The notes beneath the pieces were generated by a model. The model was not told the DNA's origin and did not search any database. It was given only the letters and a program-made list of their open reading frames with translations. Below are positions 45,844 through 59,025 of a stretch of 64,000 nt of DNA, one piece after another. How positions within the stretch are numbered: position 1 is the first letter of the stretch; each line of letters opens with the position of its first letter. The stretch comes from Neurospora tetrasperma FGSC 2508 (taxonomy: Eukaryota > Ascomycota > Sordariomycetes > Sordariales > Sordariaceae), in assembly GCF_000213175.1 (NCBI RefSeq), contig NW_009799104.1:1-64000 (forward strand), given 5' to 3'. The position numbers and the translations under genes are program-made.

Positions 45844-47323
45844 TCACGCCCCTGGCCTAGCAGTCGACCTAACCCTCCTCGCCGTCGCCAGCGTAGTCGC
45901 TACAACCGTCATCGTCGTTTGTTCCCTTCCAAGCCCAGGAAGACCCTCAGGCCCGCGATGTGCTACCGCCTCCAAGTCCAGTTCCGATACCGTCCCATTT
46001 CCACCTTCCACTCCATCCATCCCCGCCCGCCTCCTCGACGCGCCCGCCGCATACGCCTTGAACATATTCAACACCGTCCAATACGCCGGCTTCTTGACAT
46101 AATTGTTATCCCACATGCACGCCTCCCCCTCTGTGGGGATCTCGCTCGGCACCCACGAATACTTGTCGGTGAAATCCCACAAAGTCACCCCCACGCATTT
46201 CCTCCCTCCATACCCCTTGTTGACATCCAAGCAAGCGCCCACCACCTCTCCATAATCCCTCGCCTGCGCGTTCCACATTTCCCTCGTGCTCGGCACCTTC
46301 AGCGGGCTGTGTCGAATATCCAGCTCCGTGATGGCCACCTCATCCACCACCTCCAGGAACTGCTGCATGGTGTTGACAATCTCGGCACGGGCAGGGACAA
46401 GGCCGACTTTGAGGTGGGATTGGAAGCCGACGCCGTGGACGGTGCCGCCTTGGGCCTTGACGGTGCGGAGCATGGCGAGAGTAATAGAAATTTTGGGGCC
46501 CGGGGAGAGGGACGGTGATTCCAGGGCGTAGTCGTTGTAGTAGAGTTTGGCGCCGGGGTCGGCTTTGGCGGCGGTCTTGAAGGAGAAAGTGATGAAGTCG
46601 AGGCCCATGGCTTTGTACACTTGCGGGATGTCAGCTTAAGATTACCAAGGTATGGGCGGGATTGAAAGAGCAAGGCATGGAAAGACGTACTTGGACTCTG
46701 CCTAAACACTCCGTTCTCGTCGATGGCTTCATTCACCACATCCCAAGCATAACACCTCCCCTTGAAGTACTGTGCCAGATTCTGGATGTGTGCGGCGAGG
46801 ATCTTTTCCATGTCGTCGCGGGAGTACGTCGTCTCAACTAAGGCATTATTCTCTCTCGTCAGTTTCCATTTGTTCTTCGCTCTCCTCTGCACACATAAGA
46901 GGACATACCCCAAGAGGGCAACCCCTTATACCACACCATGGTATGACACCTCAGCGTCTTCATCCCTCCCACCCCAGCTTTCGCCGTATTCGCTATAGCA
47001 TCCGCTTCCGCAAAGGTGAATACTCCTTGGACCTCCTCAGTCTTCTTCCATTTCTGTGCATTGATGGGCGTCAGCGAGCCAAACTCGCCAGAGCCCTGAA
47101 GCACAGACATGTACTGCTCGTTATATAGACGAGGGTTGTCGACGGCTGTGCCGAAGTAGGAGAGGCCGGCGAGTTTGGCGTACTTGTCGAGCTGTGCTGA
47201 AGCCAGAGGAAGAAGGGTGGGGGCGAAAGCTAAGAGGACGAGGAGGACAGGGAACGAGCGGGGAAGAAGGAGGGAGAGAAAAGGCTGAATAGCCGAAAAA
47301 ATGGTGGAGGTGAGCAGCTTCAT
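45844..47323 (-). CDS. Secreted GH10 endo-1,4-beta-xylanase
   Basis: Exons 47323-46909, 46837-46691 and 46619-45844 (two 71-nt introns) give 445 aa. A signal peptide ends at about residue 43 (LASAQ). The TIM-barrel signatures are complete: [23 protein letters not shown] with acid/base E175, [10 protein letters not shown], and AITELDI with nucleophile E286, then [15 protein letters not shown] near the end. GH10 enzymes cut the xylan backbone in plant cell walls. The catalytic domain ends near residue 355, and the remaining 90 residues are Gly/Ala/Arg rich, with no CBM1 or clear GPI signal. Production is usually induced by xylan and repressed by glucose in this group, but no clear site was identified in the promoter. 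Confidence 0.92.
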
Positions 47324-49712
47324 CTTGATTAGTTGGAGGTCGTTAGATTATGGAGTGTATAGAGGAATCTAAAGGGCAGGTCCGAAAGGTCTACTGAAAG
47401 GCCGTCCGAGCGAGCTGTCCCTTACTTCGATGCCCGGATTTTGCAAGGAGTGAGCCTGGATGGAGGCTGGAAGAGGTGACAATGACAAGGGCTTGATTCT
47501 GGAGTTGTCTAAACGCAAGGGGAAAAACGGAAACCAGGGCAACCTAAATACCTGGAGGGGAGTGCCGGTGAATAGGCGAGATCAGTGAATTGGGCGGCCC
47601 AGGGTATCTCTCTAAGGTTCCAATGGAGGCTCAACTCTCATCTTATACTGTGACCTTCTTTTTCTGGAACGGGCAGACGTACGACAACCGAGAGAACGAG
47701 GAGGCAAGTGCAACCTTCCACTTATCCAGAAAGTCCAATGACCATAAGCGGCCCCCAATACCCTCTGTCTCCGCTCCTCAGTTGGAGTCACTCATCAGGA
47801 CATATTTCTTGAGTGAGCATCCCTTCCCCAGCTCCAAGTCCAATGAGTTCAAAGCTCGGAGCAATTGCTCGGAAAGAACCGAGCAAAAGTATGAGAGAGA
47901 GGGGTAATGGGAGAGGGGCACCTCAGAGCCAGTCTCGGAAGAAGCTCGGAACTAGAGCTGACGGCGACACAAGAACGTCCTGTTCCCGTGACGGTGGTGT
48001 TCGGGGTGGTGATTCTGGTCTGGTGGGTGTGGTATTGAGCGGATGGCTGACGCCACGGTTTCCGTTCAGGAACTTGATCGATTCGTCCATGTCCTTAGAT
48101 CTTAAAGTCCAGCGCCTGACAGAACTGCCAAGTTTCTTCTCTGTCTACTTCTGCGACATTGTCAAGGAAAAAAGTAATATGAGGTATCGAAGTTCGTAGA
48201 TGTGGACTTCAAGGGAGCGAGTGAGCGGCGCAAGAACGTACCTAGGTTCCAGCCGGTGATGAACTCCGGAGACGGAGAGGTTGACCGCGTTTGAAGACAT
48301 GGAGTAGTTCAATGACGCACTTGAAGACATTGTAGTTCCTGTGCCAAGATCTTGGGACGGCGAGAGACACGAATGGAGCCTCAGTCATACTACTGTAGGA
48401 ACACTGGACTCCTGCGGCGTCAATCTATCGCTTCCAGACTTTCCAGTCCTCAGACGTTGGGCTCTACATGTAAGCTTCACTCATGATTCATCTGCCCCAG
48501 ACAAGGCTCGCCCAAATATTGACCTGTCACTTCCCCAGATTTTCCCCAACTTTTTAAATACTCCGAGATCCCAACGGTCTAGGCCACGTTTCCACCAGAT
48601 AGAGAGCGAACCACACCTCGCAACCATCCCAGTATCAAGTAAAGCAGTCGGATATAAGGTGCTGGACTCAAATCCACGGTGGTCATGACGCGTCACGAGC
48701 TTATGCTGTGTCTCCATGATATAGTAATGGTCTGGCTGACAACAATTCATCGCTGAGGTCATGGACGGACAAACTCATTGTTGGTTGATGACCGAGACTG
48801 GAAGGTTAGACAGTAAGGCCGAGGAAGGAGTCTTTGGACCTCAGAACTGACAGCAGGATCTTGCACTTTGCGTTTTGTCTGGTGAGAAATGTGACGAATG
48901 CCACTTGCAAAATGCCGATGCCAGTGCCCGTAGTCATCTTGTGACGAGCTAAGAATCTGCAATGTAGTCGTGACAACTTGGCTGTGTCACCTTCCTTGTC
49001 TATCTTATTCCAGTCCAGGACATTTCTTACTCCAGTCGACTTTCAAATTGGGTTGTGCTACTCATTCGGTTTTTGGACACCTAGGCCATGTGAGCGCTTC
49101 CCCTCCCTGAATTCTTTGTCTTCGTTCCTACAGCATTCAATAATCAGTTAGCTTTGTGAAACCAAGCCCTCATAACCTTCTCAAGCTTTCTGGCTTACAG
49201 ATACAGTCCTCGTGGTCTTTCGGGGAGCATACGTAACTACACGCTGTCCCGAACAACCGGAGTGAACGTGATACTCGAATTCCACCCCACTTTGAACTGA
49301 CTGTAGTGAGTAACCGGACTACCTCATCCGTCAGCAGTGGCGCACCTCCCTTTGACCATTTCAGACTTTCGGCTTCAATAAACATGGAATCAATCAATGC
49401 TCGACTACCTATCTGGCCTTCTTTTTCGTTTCAGTTTTCGTTTATTGCTCGTTCAAAGGAAGAGATGGTGTGAATGATAGAGAACACCCGAACCCAGCCG
49501 GAAAACTTGGCACTCTTCGACGCACAACTCTGGATTGACAAATCGATTGAGGCCGTTGTTATCGACATTAGCATTCGTCAAGTTTCCAATGGGGTATAAA
49601 TTCTAGAAAACCACCGGTCTTTCCGACCAAGTCGCTTGCTCATGACACTTCTCCAGAAGACAACGAGAACAACCGCCTTCGCCAACGCCATCAAGCCTTA
49701 TAATTATACAGC
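47324..49712. other. Intergenic region of 2.4 kb with a possible tRNA-Leu relic
   Basis: Promoter of the xylanase on the left; no gene is supported. At 48642-48690, GATATAAGGTGCTGGACTCA-like sequence resembles the D-arm and CAA anticodon arm of tRNA-Leu but lacks a good T-arm. It is probably a decayed copy or chance. Open frames here have no domain features. Confidence 0.45.
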
Positions 49713-51592
49713 TTACGCCAACCAATCCCAAATCTTTTCAATTATGGTGACAGGAGGCTTATACTCTCTCTGCCAATGCTCATCCTCTGCATCAAGCGCC
49801 GCCTTTCCAGTCGTGAGATCGGCCTCCAATGGTTTTATGACCTTCGGTCGCTTGATAATCTTCCAGCCACCGTAGAGAAGGAAGAAGATGGGGATGCCAA
49901 TGTAGGCAGCGATGAAATCTGTTTGCAATCATTATTAATACTTCTATTGAGTGAAGCAGGGACACGCCCGGGGATCTCCACGAGGTGGCCGCTACATAGG
50001 CGAAACGGTGACATGGACGAAGTCAAGGGAGACTTACCAGCGACACCCCAATTGCCTTTGATGAAGACAGCAAACCCGCTGAAAATGATAATGATAGCAA
50101 AGTAGATAAGCGCGAACCATGCCGTGTATGGTTGAAACCTGCTCTTGAAGACCAATGTATCGCGGCTAATGCCCTGAGCCTTTAGCGCCTTGTAGAAGCG
50201 AAGGTAAGCAACGCAGATCGAGCACCAGGTGAAGAGACTAGCGATGGTCGTTAAGTTCTGGAACCAGCTGAACGCCTTTGCGGCACCACCATTGGGATCG
50301 ACAGAGAGGTAAGTGAGACCGCCGATGATAGCCGTGGCGGCAACGGCGTAATAGGGGACACCCTTCTTGCTGCAAGTGAGGAAGATACGTGGGGCCTGAC
50401 GGTTCTGCGCCAAAGCGTAGAGGTAGCGAGAGCCGGTGTAAAGGAAGGCATTGCCAGAGGAAGTCGCGGAAGTCAAGATGACAGCGTTGATGATGGAGGG
50501 CAAGACGGAGATGCCAGCGTTCTTGATGCCGATAACCCATGGGGAGGCAGCAGCGTCGGAGCGGCCTTCGGCCTGAGCATCAAGGAGGCCCTTGTCGTTG
50601 GAAGACACAAGGACACCAATGGCGAGAGAACCCAAGACGTAGAAAAAGAGAATACGCCAGAAGACACGACGAACGGCCTTGGGGATGTTTTTGCGTGGGT
50701 TTTCGGCCTCACCAGCGGCAACGGCGACCATTTCCACACCGCCGTAGGAGAAGGCAGCGTTGACGAGGGTAGAAAAGAGACCCAGAAAGCGACCAAGGTC
50801 GCCGTGGACCTGGGGTGGATACTCTTTCATGGCGCCCGGGTTCTTCCAGTAGCGAAAACCAAGACGTTCGTGGCGCGGGTTTCCGCCAAGGTCGACAATG
50901 AAGGCCATGATGAGCAGGCCGACAATGGTAATAAGCTTCATAGATGCAAACCAGAATTCGGCCTCGCCGTAGAGGGAAACGGCAAAGATGTTGAGGAAAA
51001 TGATGACAACCCAGATGATGCTGATCCATACGGCGACGTTGACGCTTTGAGCACCTTCCCAGAAGCCGATGACAAGAGAGGCGGCCGAGATTTCGGCGCA
51101 TAGAGTGATGGCGGCGGAGTACCAGTTATTCCAACCGACAGCAAAACCGAGAGCATCGTCGACGTATCGAGCGCAGAACTGAGGGATAGCACCGGGAAGA
51201 GGAAGCCATGTGGCCATCTCACCAAGACACTGCATCATACCGAAAACAGCGAGACCGGTGAAGGTATAACCGAGCAGGATGGAGAGAGGGCCAGCGTGGG
51301 TGAAGGCATTTCCGATACCGAGGAAGAGACCGGTACCAATAGTTCCGCCCAGAGCAATGAACTGAATGTGACGCGACTTAAGACTATGGTTGTCGTCAGC
51401 GCCGTGATTGCTGAGACGAGATTGGAGTGGTACTCACCCACGACTCACGTAGCCATACCTGGCCGCTTCGTCCTCACCACCAAGGACAGCGGCACCCTCC
51501 ATATAGGCATCGTTTTTCCTCTCGGACGAGCTGTGTCGTGAAGGGACGCCGGCCAATTCCGGGTCGGAAGAGTGTAGGTGTTTTTCCGCCAT
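49713..51592 (-). CDS. Amino-acid permease of the APC/YAT family
   Basis: Three exons, 51592-51438, 51383-50038 and 49918-49713, give 568 aa. The introns are 54 and 119 nt. The join YVSRG|LKSRHIQFIALGGTIGTGLFLGIG is the canonical opening of fungal amino-acid permeases. CLGEMATWLPLPGAI, YGEAEFWFASMKLI, YGGVEMVAVAAGEAENPRKNIPKAVRRVFWRI and AAFSWFQNLTTIASLFTWCSICVAYLRFYKAL follow in the expected order. Exon 3 completes the last helix (DFIAAYIGIPIFFLLYGGWK) and a cytosolic tail ending DWLA. Twelve membrane helices are expected, with uptake by proton symport. Specificity is not predictable. The acidic N-terminal tail has Ser and Lys typical of ubiquitin control. The upstream side is a 5.2-kb gene-free stretch. 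Confidence 0.92.
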
Positions 51593-54500
51593 CGTTTCGA
51601 CGTCGATGTTTGGAAGCGGGAGACGGTGGTCAGAGTAGCATCAGTAGTGCGACAAAAGACTGGCTGCAGGCGCAACGCGTCAGGAAGGAGGGAGATCTGG
51701 GGTATTATAAAGGACGGGTGACAAGAAGGGAGAGGGGGACGATATGTGTGTGCAAGGTTGAAGGTTCATGTCCCGTCCAGCCCATACCTTGTTCATCCAA
51801 TATCCGCGTGCGTCCTGGACGGCATAGCTACGCACACTACCTAGTACTGGATGATGAACATGGATTTGCTTCTTCTTTGTTACACTTGACCGGGATCGTT
51901 GTCGGTGTCTCATATTGCAACCCTCCTATTGCCGGGTAGCACGCCACCAGTCTGCATGGCCAAATGTCCTGCCATATTAGAGACTGGCCAATGGGCATAT
52001 TGGCGAGAGATATATTCACAGCATCGCTGTAAGACAGTCCCTGAGTACCACACTGGGTCGCCAACCGCAGCCTTGGTGTCCGCCTTCGATGGAGTCCAGC
52101 TGCGATGATGGCGTACGAGGCTGTGTGGGGGGTTGACTTGAAGATAACAGGTCCGTTTTTGGAACGGGTACGCCGTGGTTTGGGAATGGTCGACTGGCTG
52201 CCATGTCCGTCACTGGTCGGGAACCGGGTTAGTCCTTGGCCACCTTCACCCCACTGTCTCCAGAGAGCTTTGACATGATATCGTTTTTGCATCACACTGG
52301 AGGAGTTCAACGTGTAAGCGACAAGCGAAAACAGAAGGGAATTAGTAGTGCTTTTGTCCACTGGACTGTATATCGGAGGACACTTACCGATTTGGATTGC
52401 TGATCCGGCATCGTCTGCCAGTCTCAAAGTGCATCGGACGCATACCACTCTCCTGGGACACTCGGGCATGTGGTCTGGAGCCTCTGCCCCTGCTAGGTGT
52501 CAGCCCGCCCAACCGCGGAGTGCCATCGATGTTCCTCTTGTTGCCTTTGTTGGGTTGTGTGTTTTATCGTTCAGATGGCAGTGGTTATGGCAAAGCGACA
52601 GGGTAGATTTCGTACTGGAGTGACGCCGGGCAAGGCAAGGCGACGCAAGGCCGTTGATCTGACCAGAAAATGGGATCGGTCATCGGACGGGCTTCTGGCT
52701 AATCTGACAATTGAGGTGCTTCACTTGCCGGTCGATTGTTGGTGGGTGTCGCACTGATTGTCGGTTCGGTGATCGTTTCTGGAACACATGCCGTCCAGTC
52801 TCGTCGGAGGGTCGTCCACCAGTTGGCACAAACAGGCAGAGCGGGAACTGAAGAGAACACTCCCGCACTGCAGTGGGCTGCTCTGTCATTCGGTCCACGC
52901 ACTCTGGAAGGAAGGAAGTCATCGTCCCAGATTGAGACTGCAGTGCCTGCTCCTGGGCTGCCACCCGTCGAACGACACTGCCTCCCACGTCCCCCGTCGT
53001 CGTGTCTTATCACTTGACGTCGCGCGATTGGTTCGAGTGGCATGTGAATGGTTCCCATCCGGGGAAGGTACGGAAATCCACTCTGATGCCAAGCTCGCCA
53101 AGAACCCCAGACCGGAAGGTGCGCTAAAACCACTAAACAAGGGCCCAATTAACCCACTATATCCACTGACGCCTCCCTAAAAGCGGGCGCTATTTGAGTC
53201 CTCCACTCTTCACTTCAGCCAAGCCGGGTGCCTTCTTGTCATGTGGATCCCATCTTTTGTCTCGATTTCATTCGATCCTTCTTTTATTCAAGCTTTTTTC
53301 CCAAGATGAACCAAGCCGGGACAAGACATGTCGAGAACGCCAAAGGCGATCAAGCAACGGGCTGACAAAGGGGCAGGAGCAGTTAAGCTTTTGGAGCGAG
53401 GGGACCATCGGTCTCATTTCCCTTTCCCAGGCAAGAGAGACGGGAGCAGAGGCGGGACTGGAGCACTCCATCCCGTCCTTTCCCAACGTTGTCGATTGGG
53501 CGACCAACATCCCGTCCATGTCGAGTCGATGAAACATACGTACCGTATCGTACGCGTTCCTTATCACGATCTTGTCCCATTTCGGCCACCGGTTCCCACC
53601 CCCATTCTTCCTCGCTTGTCAGCCAATGTCGTCGCGCTTCCCCCCTCTGCGCTCCCAGTCATGATAAGGAAGGAAGGTTGCTCGAGTTCGGATGGAATGT
53701 CTCCTTCTTTGGACATGGAATCGAAACACTTTCATCGATACTTTCCGAAACCAGTTCTAAGTATCGTCAGTTGGACCCTTCCGTCATCAACAAAGAACAT
53801 TGTCTGCGTTCGTCCGAGGGACTGCCCGTTCTGCCCAGCCCGCCCGGTCTAGTCCACCCAATCTACCAATCCCCATTCGACAACCGCTTTGACCATTCAG
53901 ATGAAGCCATTCACCAGATAGATTGGGTGTCATTGCGGCCATGGCTTGCATCCCACCCACTAGTGTACACACCTCCCTGGTCACCACGCACAACCAGGGG
54001 CAATTCCCCCATTCCATTTCTGCGTACCACGTAGCCCCCATTTGTTCCCTTGTCCTGCCTGCTTCTCGAACCGAAGTCCAGACTGAGAGGATCCTTCACC
54101 TGCTTCAACCCGTACTGTGAACCGATAACAGAAGCGAGCTGCGAAAAAAAGAAAAGGCAAACTGCCTTCTTCACACGCATCTCAAGATGTGGCCTTCCGT
54201 GTCTGGTGCACAACAGTTTTTGACACCTTACTAATTGACGAGAAATCTTTGCATTGATCCATACAGTCCCCTCAAACATGGTGGCATGGAGCCGTTGACA
54301 GCCTCCTTCATGCTGAAAGGCTAGTGCTTACCAGCATGTCTTATCTTCACCGTTCTGACCGTTCAATTGTGCGCACTTCTCGGTCAGTGGAACACAACCT
54401 TTCTTTACTGTGCCATCTGCCTACTTACGGGGCCCATGGTGACTGACTCCATTTCACTTGGACTCAACAGCATCGGGTCTTGGTAAACCTGTTGTTTTCA

Positions 54501-56767
54501 CAATTTCATGAAAGCAAAGATTAAGTACCCAATGGTAGACATGACTTCAAATTTTGCACTTTACAGCCACTCGGTCTAACAAGAGCCTCAGTCACCAGCT
54601 GTTCAATCATGCCAAGCCCATCCGGAAAACGATGAGCACAAGATTTTCATGTCGGAGGCGAGGTTCAGGCGAGGTGCCACAGACACACGACCTTCCTGTC
54701 GCGTGCGTGGCGTCTCCCCCCTTCAAGGCTTCGCATCGAGGCAGACAGCTTCTGCTGCAACTCAACAACTCAGCTCCTCAAAATGTGACCTTGGGCTTAC
54801 ATTGAGGCAACCTCAAAAATAAGATTCGAGGTTCTAGAATCCTTCTCTTTCCCAGCTACGATCCCATGCAAGCAGTTTGGTCTGAACATGTTGGCCACCG
54901 CGGCCGACCCAGCGACCATTGCAGGGGTCCCACACGTACCATGAGCCACCATCAATGAGCCATTTCATTCCTCCATTAGGAATTTCGATTGGGTAAATGC
55001 ATATATATGTTGCTCAGCCTGAAGTGTACCTCTGGGTAGCCGAGGTATCTTATGCCCACGGTTAATTGGTACGTGTGGAAAGCGGTCTTCGTAGAAGAAT
55101 TCGCCCTGCATCTGTAAACCGTAGCGATGTGAGAAGGACTGGACGTTTCTGCTGAAGTACTTCAACCCTTGTGCCATCACATCACAAGGCTCCAAAGCCG
55201 ACACTGCAACACATGTCGATTTGATGTGTTGAGATTGCTATATTTCTCTTGGCCATCCAGTCATAACCTTTCTACTCATTTCCTTACCTAACAGTGGCGC
55301 CATCTCCATCTCTTCCCCGGGCCAAAGGACCCTTGGGTTCACATTGATGGCTTCATGGCTTCACTTCCCCGTGGGGTAATACCGTTACAACCAGCGCTGA
55401 GGTGTCTTCCCGTGTTTGATATATGCCTTGAGGGAACATCATTTTCACTTGATGAATTCTGGTAGATACCGGCGAAAGGGATCAAAGGTCTTGCATATGG
55501 TACACCCAACACGATCATTTTCAGGGCCTCATCACATGCCCCGACTCTTCCACACAGGAGACATGAGTCCATGTCACCAACTTACAGGTACATGTACCTA
55601 CTGTAAAGCAGCAATGGAGGTCACATTCGATTGAAGTGCCGGGAAAATTGCTTCATTTTTTGTTTCACTTCAAGCGCGCGATCAGTGTCTGTCAGGGCTC
55701 TTCTTCCGGCGGCCGCTTTCAGTAGTTCTTTTTCGACCTGCAAACGAATGCCACCAGCTGCATAGTACAAACCGACGGAACTCACCTTGATGGATTACCA
55801 TGCATCTATTTTCGAGCCACACGGAGTGCCTAGAGATACTGGACAATGGGTGCGGTTTGTGTTCATGTTGAACGGTTTGAAGGGAAGTCGACCCTTCTTG
55901 CCGTCTGTCTCGAGGATCGAAATGTCTGATGTTTCGCCGCTGGCAAATTCATCTACTCAGACATAATGCCTGCCGAAACAGCTCGGAATGCTTGGCGTGC
56001 ACGTGCGTACTCGATTGGGCCCGGGAAAAAAGAGGATATTGACCCTAACCCTACTTTCTGATAAGAATGTCAGAATAGGAGCGGAAACTCCTGTACTTAT
56101 ACCAATTATTGTAGGTCGAGAGGGGCGAATTCTGGTGAGGGGATTCTGGTGATTCTGGTCAAAATTGAGAGGTTTCATGTGTGTTTGTATTTGAATTCCT
56201 TCTGTCAACTTCTTCTCTCTCCGAAATCAGGCACCATCAGCTAATCAGAGCGCGTAGATAAACGTGTCTGATCCTGCTACCCGAGTCAAAGGATGTGGGG
56301 CGTGCGTGCTCCGCGCTACAGTACCTCTAACCACCAGACCAGGGGCAGCATTGATGTGTATTGCCCCGCCATCTCCCAATATGTCGTCGGAATAAAGTCA
56401 GAAGTACAAGGTGTATTGGCTTTGGAAATACCAAAACAATCCAGAATCAACAGCAATTGTCACCGCTAACACGTCGGCATGCGGTTCCGATTCGGCGCTC
56501 TCCCGGAGCGTTCGGCAAGTTTCCGCAGCGGGGGCTTTGATGATCTTCGGCGCTAACGAGCGTGCGACGGCGAAGGGAACTGGGAATGGGGTCAAAAGTG
56601 GGCTCGGCATTGACGCGTGGGAAATCGGACAGGATTTATGACGCCGTAGTCAAGCTTACAAATCGCTCTCGGATGCCTTTTTGAACCACTCCTTTCCCCT
56701 TTCTTCGAGTCTTTCCTCCTTTCACCAGGTATCACCAAACCGCTAAACACCACAAACAGACATCACA
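51593..56767. other. Large gene-free stretch (5.2 kb) upstream of the amino-acid permease
   Basis: Divergent promoter space of unusual length for this window. Open frames up to 210 codons exist on both strands, but none has a domain, signal peptide, codon bias or coherent exon structure. A telobox-like double unit (CCCTAACCCTA) lies at 56043-56053, and ATTCTGGTGA-type tandem units occupy 56129-56160. No tRNA, 5S rRNA or transposon ends are seen. It may hold long leaders or non-coding transcripts. Confidence 0.5.
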
Positions 56768-57696
56768 ATGGCCTCTAACCCTCCCTCCAAGTGCTGCGTC
56801 ATGGGCTTCCGCCATGAGTAAGTTTGACAACCAACCTCCCTACACCACTGTCTGGTCGCTGACACCTGTTTGCTTCCAGGGGCGAGCCAACTGGCACCAT
56901 GACCAAGGTCGCCGACAAGTGGGACGCCTACATCGCCCAGCCCACTGGCTCCCAGAAGACCGGCAAAGCCCTCCTCTTCCTTCCCGACATCATCGGCATC
57001 TGGCAAAACTCCAAGCTGATGGCCGACCAGCTGGCCGCCCAGGGCTACCTTACCATGGTTCTCGACATCCTCAACGGCGACCCGCTCCCGCTCAACCGCC
57101 CCGACGACTTCGACATCATGGGCTGGCTGACCAAGGGCAGCACCGGCGATAACCCGCATACCAAGGACTTCGTCGATCCCATTGTGCAGGCCGGAATCAA
57201 GGCTCTGAAGGAGCAGTATGGAGCGACCAAGATCGGAGCGTTGGGATACTGCTTTGGTGCCAAGGTAAGCTCCGTCCCTTTCTCTTTTCTGCCCCCCACT
57301 GGAAGCGCTGGCCTTTTCCCCTTTCAGTTGCCAACAGTTACTGACATGCCCAACCAAAAGTCCCTTGTCCGCAACATGACGGCCACCGCCCCCTACACCG
57401 GCATCGACGTCGGCTTTGTCGCCCATCCCTCCTTCGTCGAGGAGGAAGAGCTCGCCGCCATCTCCGGTCCTTTGGCCATTGCCGCCGCCGAGACTGACTC
57501 CATTTTCCCTGCCGAGCTGCGCCACAAGTCCGAGGAGATCCTCAAGGAGACGGGTTTGCCCTACCAGGTCACCCTGTACTCTGGCGTCTCCCACGGCTTC
57601 GCCATGCGCGCCGATCTCAGCAAGAAGCCGGAGAAGTTTGCGAGGGAGCAGGCGTTTGCGCAGGCTGTCGCTTGGTTTGGAGAGTATTTGGAGTAA
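56768..57696 (+). CDS. Dienelactone hydrolase family protein
   Basis: Three exons, 56768-56817, 56880-57264 and 57361-57696, give 256 aa, with introns of 62 and 96 nt. The alpha/beta-hydrolase triad of this family is intact: nucleophile C141 in GYCFGA, D191 in AAAETDS and H223 in GVSHGFAMR. LLFLPDIIGIWQNSKLMADQLAAQGY is the usual N-terminal block. Dienelactone hydrolases open dienelactone rings in aromatic degradation, and many fungal members act on other lactones or esters. There is no signal peptide, so it is cytosolic. The splice junctions place C141 and its GAK just before intron 2. It is convergent with the GNAT gene. Confidence 0.9.
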
Positions 57697-57945
57697 AGGG
57701 GATGGAGTAGATGAGATACCCGAACCTGGTTGGAGGTGTTTGCCAATTGCTTGCCCGGGAGCAAGCGAGAGGGCGAATATCGATCGTTGTTAATACGTAA
57801 ATGTACGAACCAAAGGACGATTTGATGAATGTGAAGAACAAAAGTACAGTCGCATAAAGCCCACGCGCCCGTTTCCCTCCTTCATATCATGGCAGCTTCA
57901 TGGTCCATCCACCCAACTCCATGCCTAGCTCCATTCCCCTGAACT

Positions 57946-58689
57946 TTAGAGAGCCTTGTGGTAAACTCTATACCTAGCCTTCCTCGCCAACAACGGCCCT
58001 AGTTCCGGAATCCCCTCAGACAAATCCATCTCCTTGACATTTTTATACCCAGCTCTCTCGTACCAACCGGCCAGCTTCGTCTTCTCCTCATGTTCCCACC
58101 CGTCTCCCACCACCAGCTCCACCTGCATCTTCTTCCCTCCCTTCTCCCTCGTCCAGTCCTCGGCGAACTTGAGAAGGTCCCTCCCCACTCCGGAACCCCG
58201 GTATTCAGGACGGCAGATCAGACATCCAAACTGTCCGATTGCTGTATCCGGGTCGGGGCTGAAATGCGCAGTGGTGCGAGAGTCGGCCTCGGAAGGAGAG
58301 GGGAGGAGTTGCACGCGGCCGCAGCCCAGCAGGTACACAATGCGCGGCGGCCGTGAGTACCCCGGGAGCCATGCGGTGGCTAGGGTCCCACTGGTGATGA
58401 AGGAGCGGACTTCGGCCGGGTTGGTGCGGGTGAAGGGATCGATGGACCAGAAACCGCGCTCGGCGTCGGTATAGATCTCATTGATAAGGTTGGTTAGACT
58501 GTGGACGAAGGCATCGTCTTCGGCAAGGGAAGCTGGAGCGATGGAGATGTCGGCGTTGATACGGCCCTGGAGAGGAGGACTGGGGAGTTGGAATGTCGCG
58601 ACGGCCTCGTTGGTGTTGAGCATGACGACCTTTTCGTCGGCAAGGGGGGCCGAGGGGGCGGTGAAGGGCGACTCTGTTGAGGCCGTCAT
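57946..58689 (-). CDS. GNAT-family N-acetyltransferase
   Basis: A single exon of 247 aa starting at the ATG 58689. The acetyl-CoA motif is clear: FGCLICRPEYRGSGVGRDLLKFAE, in which the Q/R-x-x-G-x-G/A loop appears as RGSGVG. A downstream helix AGWYERAGYKNVKEMDL gives the usual YxxxGF-like end of GNAT domains. The first 60 residues are Ser/Pro rich. The substrate is unknown. A TATAAAA box lies at 58765-58771 on this strand, 76 bases before the start, and supports that start. Confidence 0.85.
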   Translation of the reverse strand: MTASTESPFTAPSAPLADEKVVMLNTNEAVATFQLPSPPLQGRINADISIAPASLAEDDAFVHSLTNLINEIYTDAERGFWSIDPFTRTNPAEVRSFITSGTLATAWLPGYSRPPRIVYLLGCGRVQLLPSPSEADSRTTAHFSPDPDTAIGQFGCLICRPEYRGSGVGRDLLKFAEDWTREKGGKKMQVELVVGDGWEHEEKTKLAGWYERAGYKNVKEMDLSEGIPELGPLLARKARYRVYHKAL

Positions 58690-58764
58690 TTTGATTCAAA
58701 ATTGAATGTGAGGTACTGTAGCGAGTGGTGAATTGCCTATGCTCGTGTGGTAAGGCCCGATGGG

Positions 58765-58771
58765 TTTTATA
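58765..58771 (-). promoter_or_regulatory. TATA box of the GNAT gene
   Basis: TATAAAA on the minus strand lies 76 bases upstream of the ATG at 58689, a normal distance for a fungal core promoter. Confidence 0.5.
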
Positions 58772-59025
58772 TCTGGAGTCATGGGAGTGATAGCCCGGAT
58801 CCTTTGCAAGTGACTCAATCCACAATTTCTTGGGCCGACCCTTGTCAACAAAAGGGCGTGAAGGCGTGGTAGGTCATATCAGTCACAGCAATTCTATTTT
58901 TAGCCGTATCATAGAGACGATGGTTTCTTGCCTGTCCTCGAGGCATATTCTCAATGTCGGTTCTCCGATTCTTCGCCGACGAGGGTCATGAAGGTTGAAA
59001 GGCGACAAGCCGACAAGGGGGTGTC

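Noticed and set aside
45652-46518. 288-codon plus-strand frame
   Set aside because: It is antisense to the GH10 xylanase exon and is Arg/His/Pro rich, as mirror frames usually are.
53328-54034. Overlapping plus-strand frames of 174 and 181 codons in the gene-free interval
   Set aside because: The two overlap in different frames and neither shows a family or signal.
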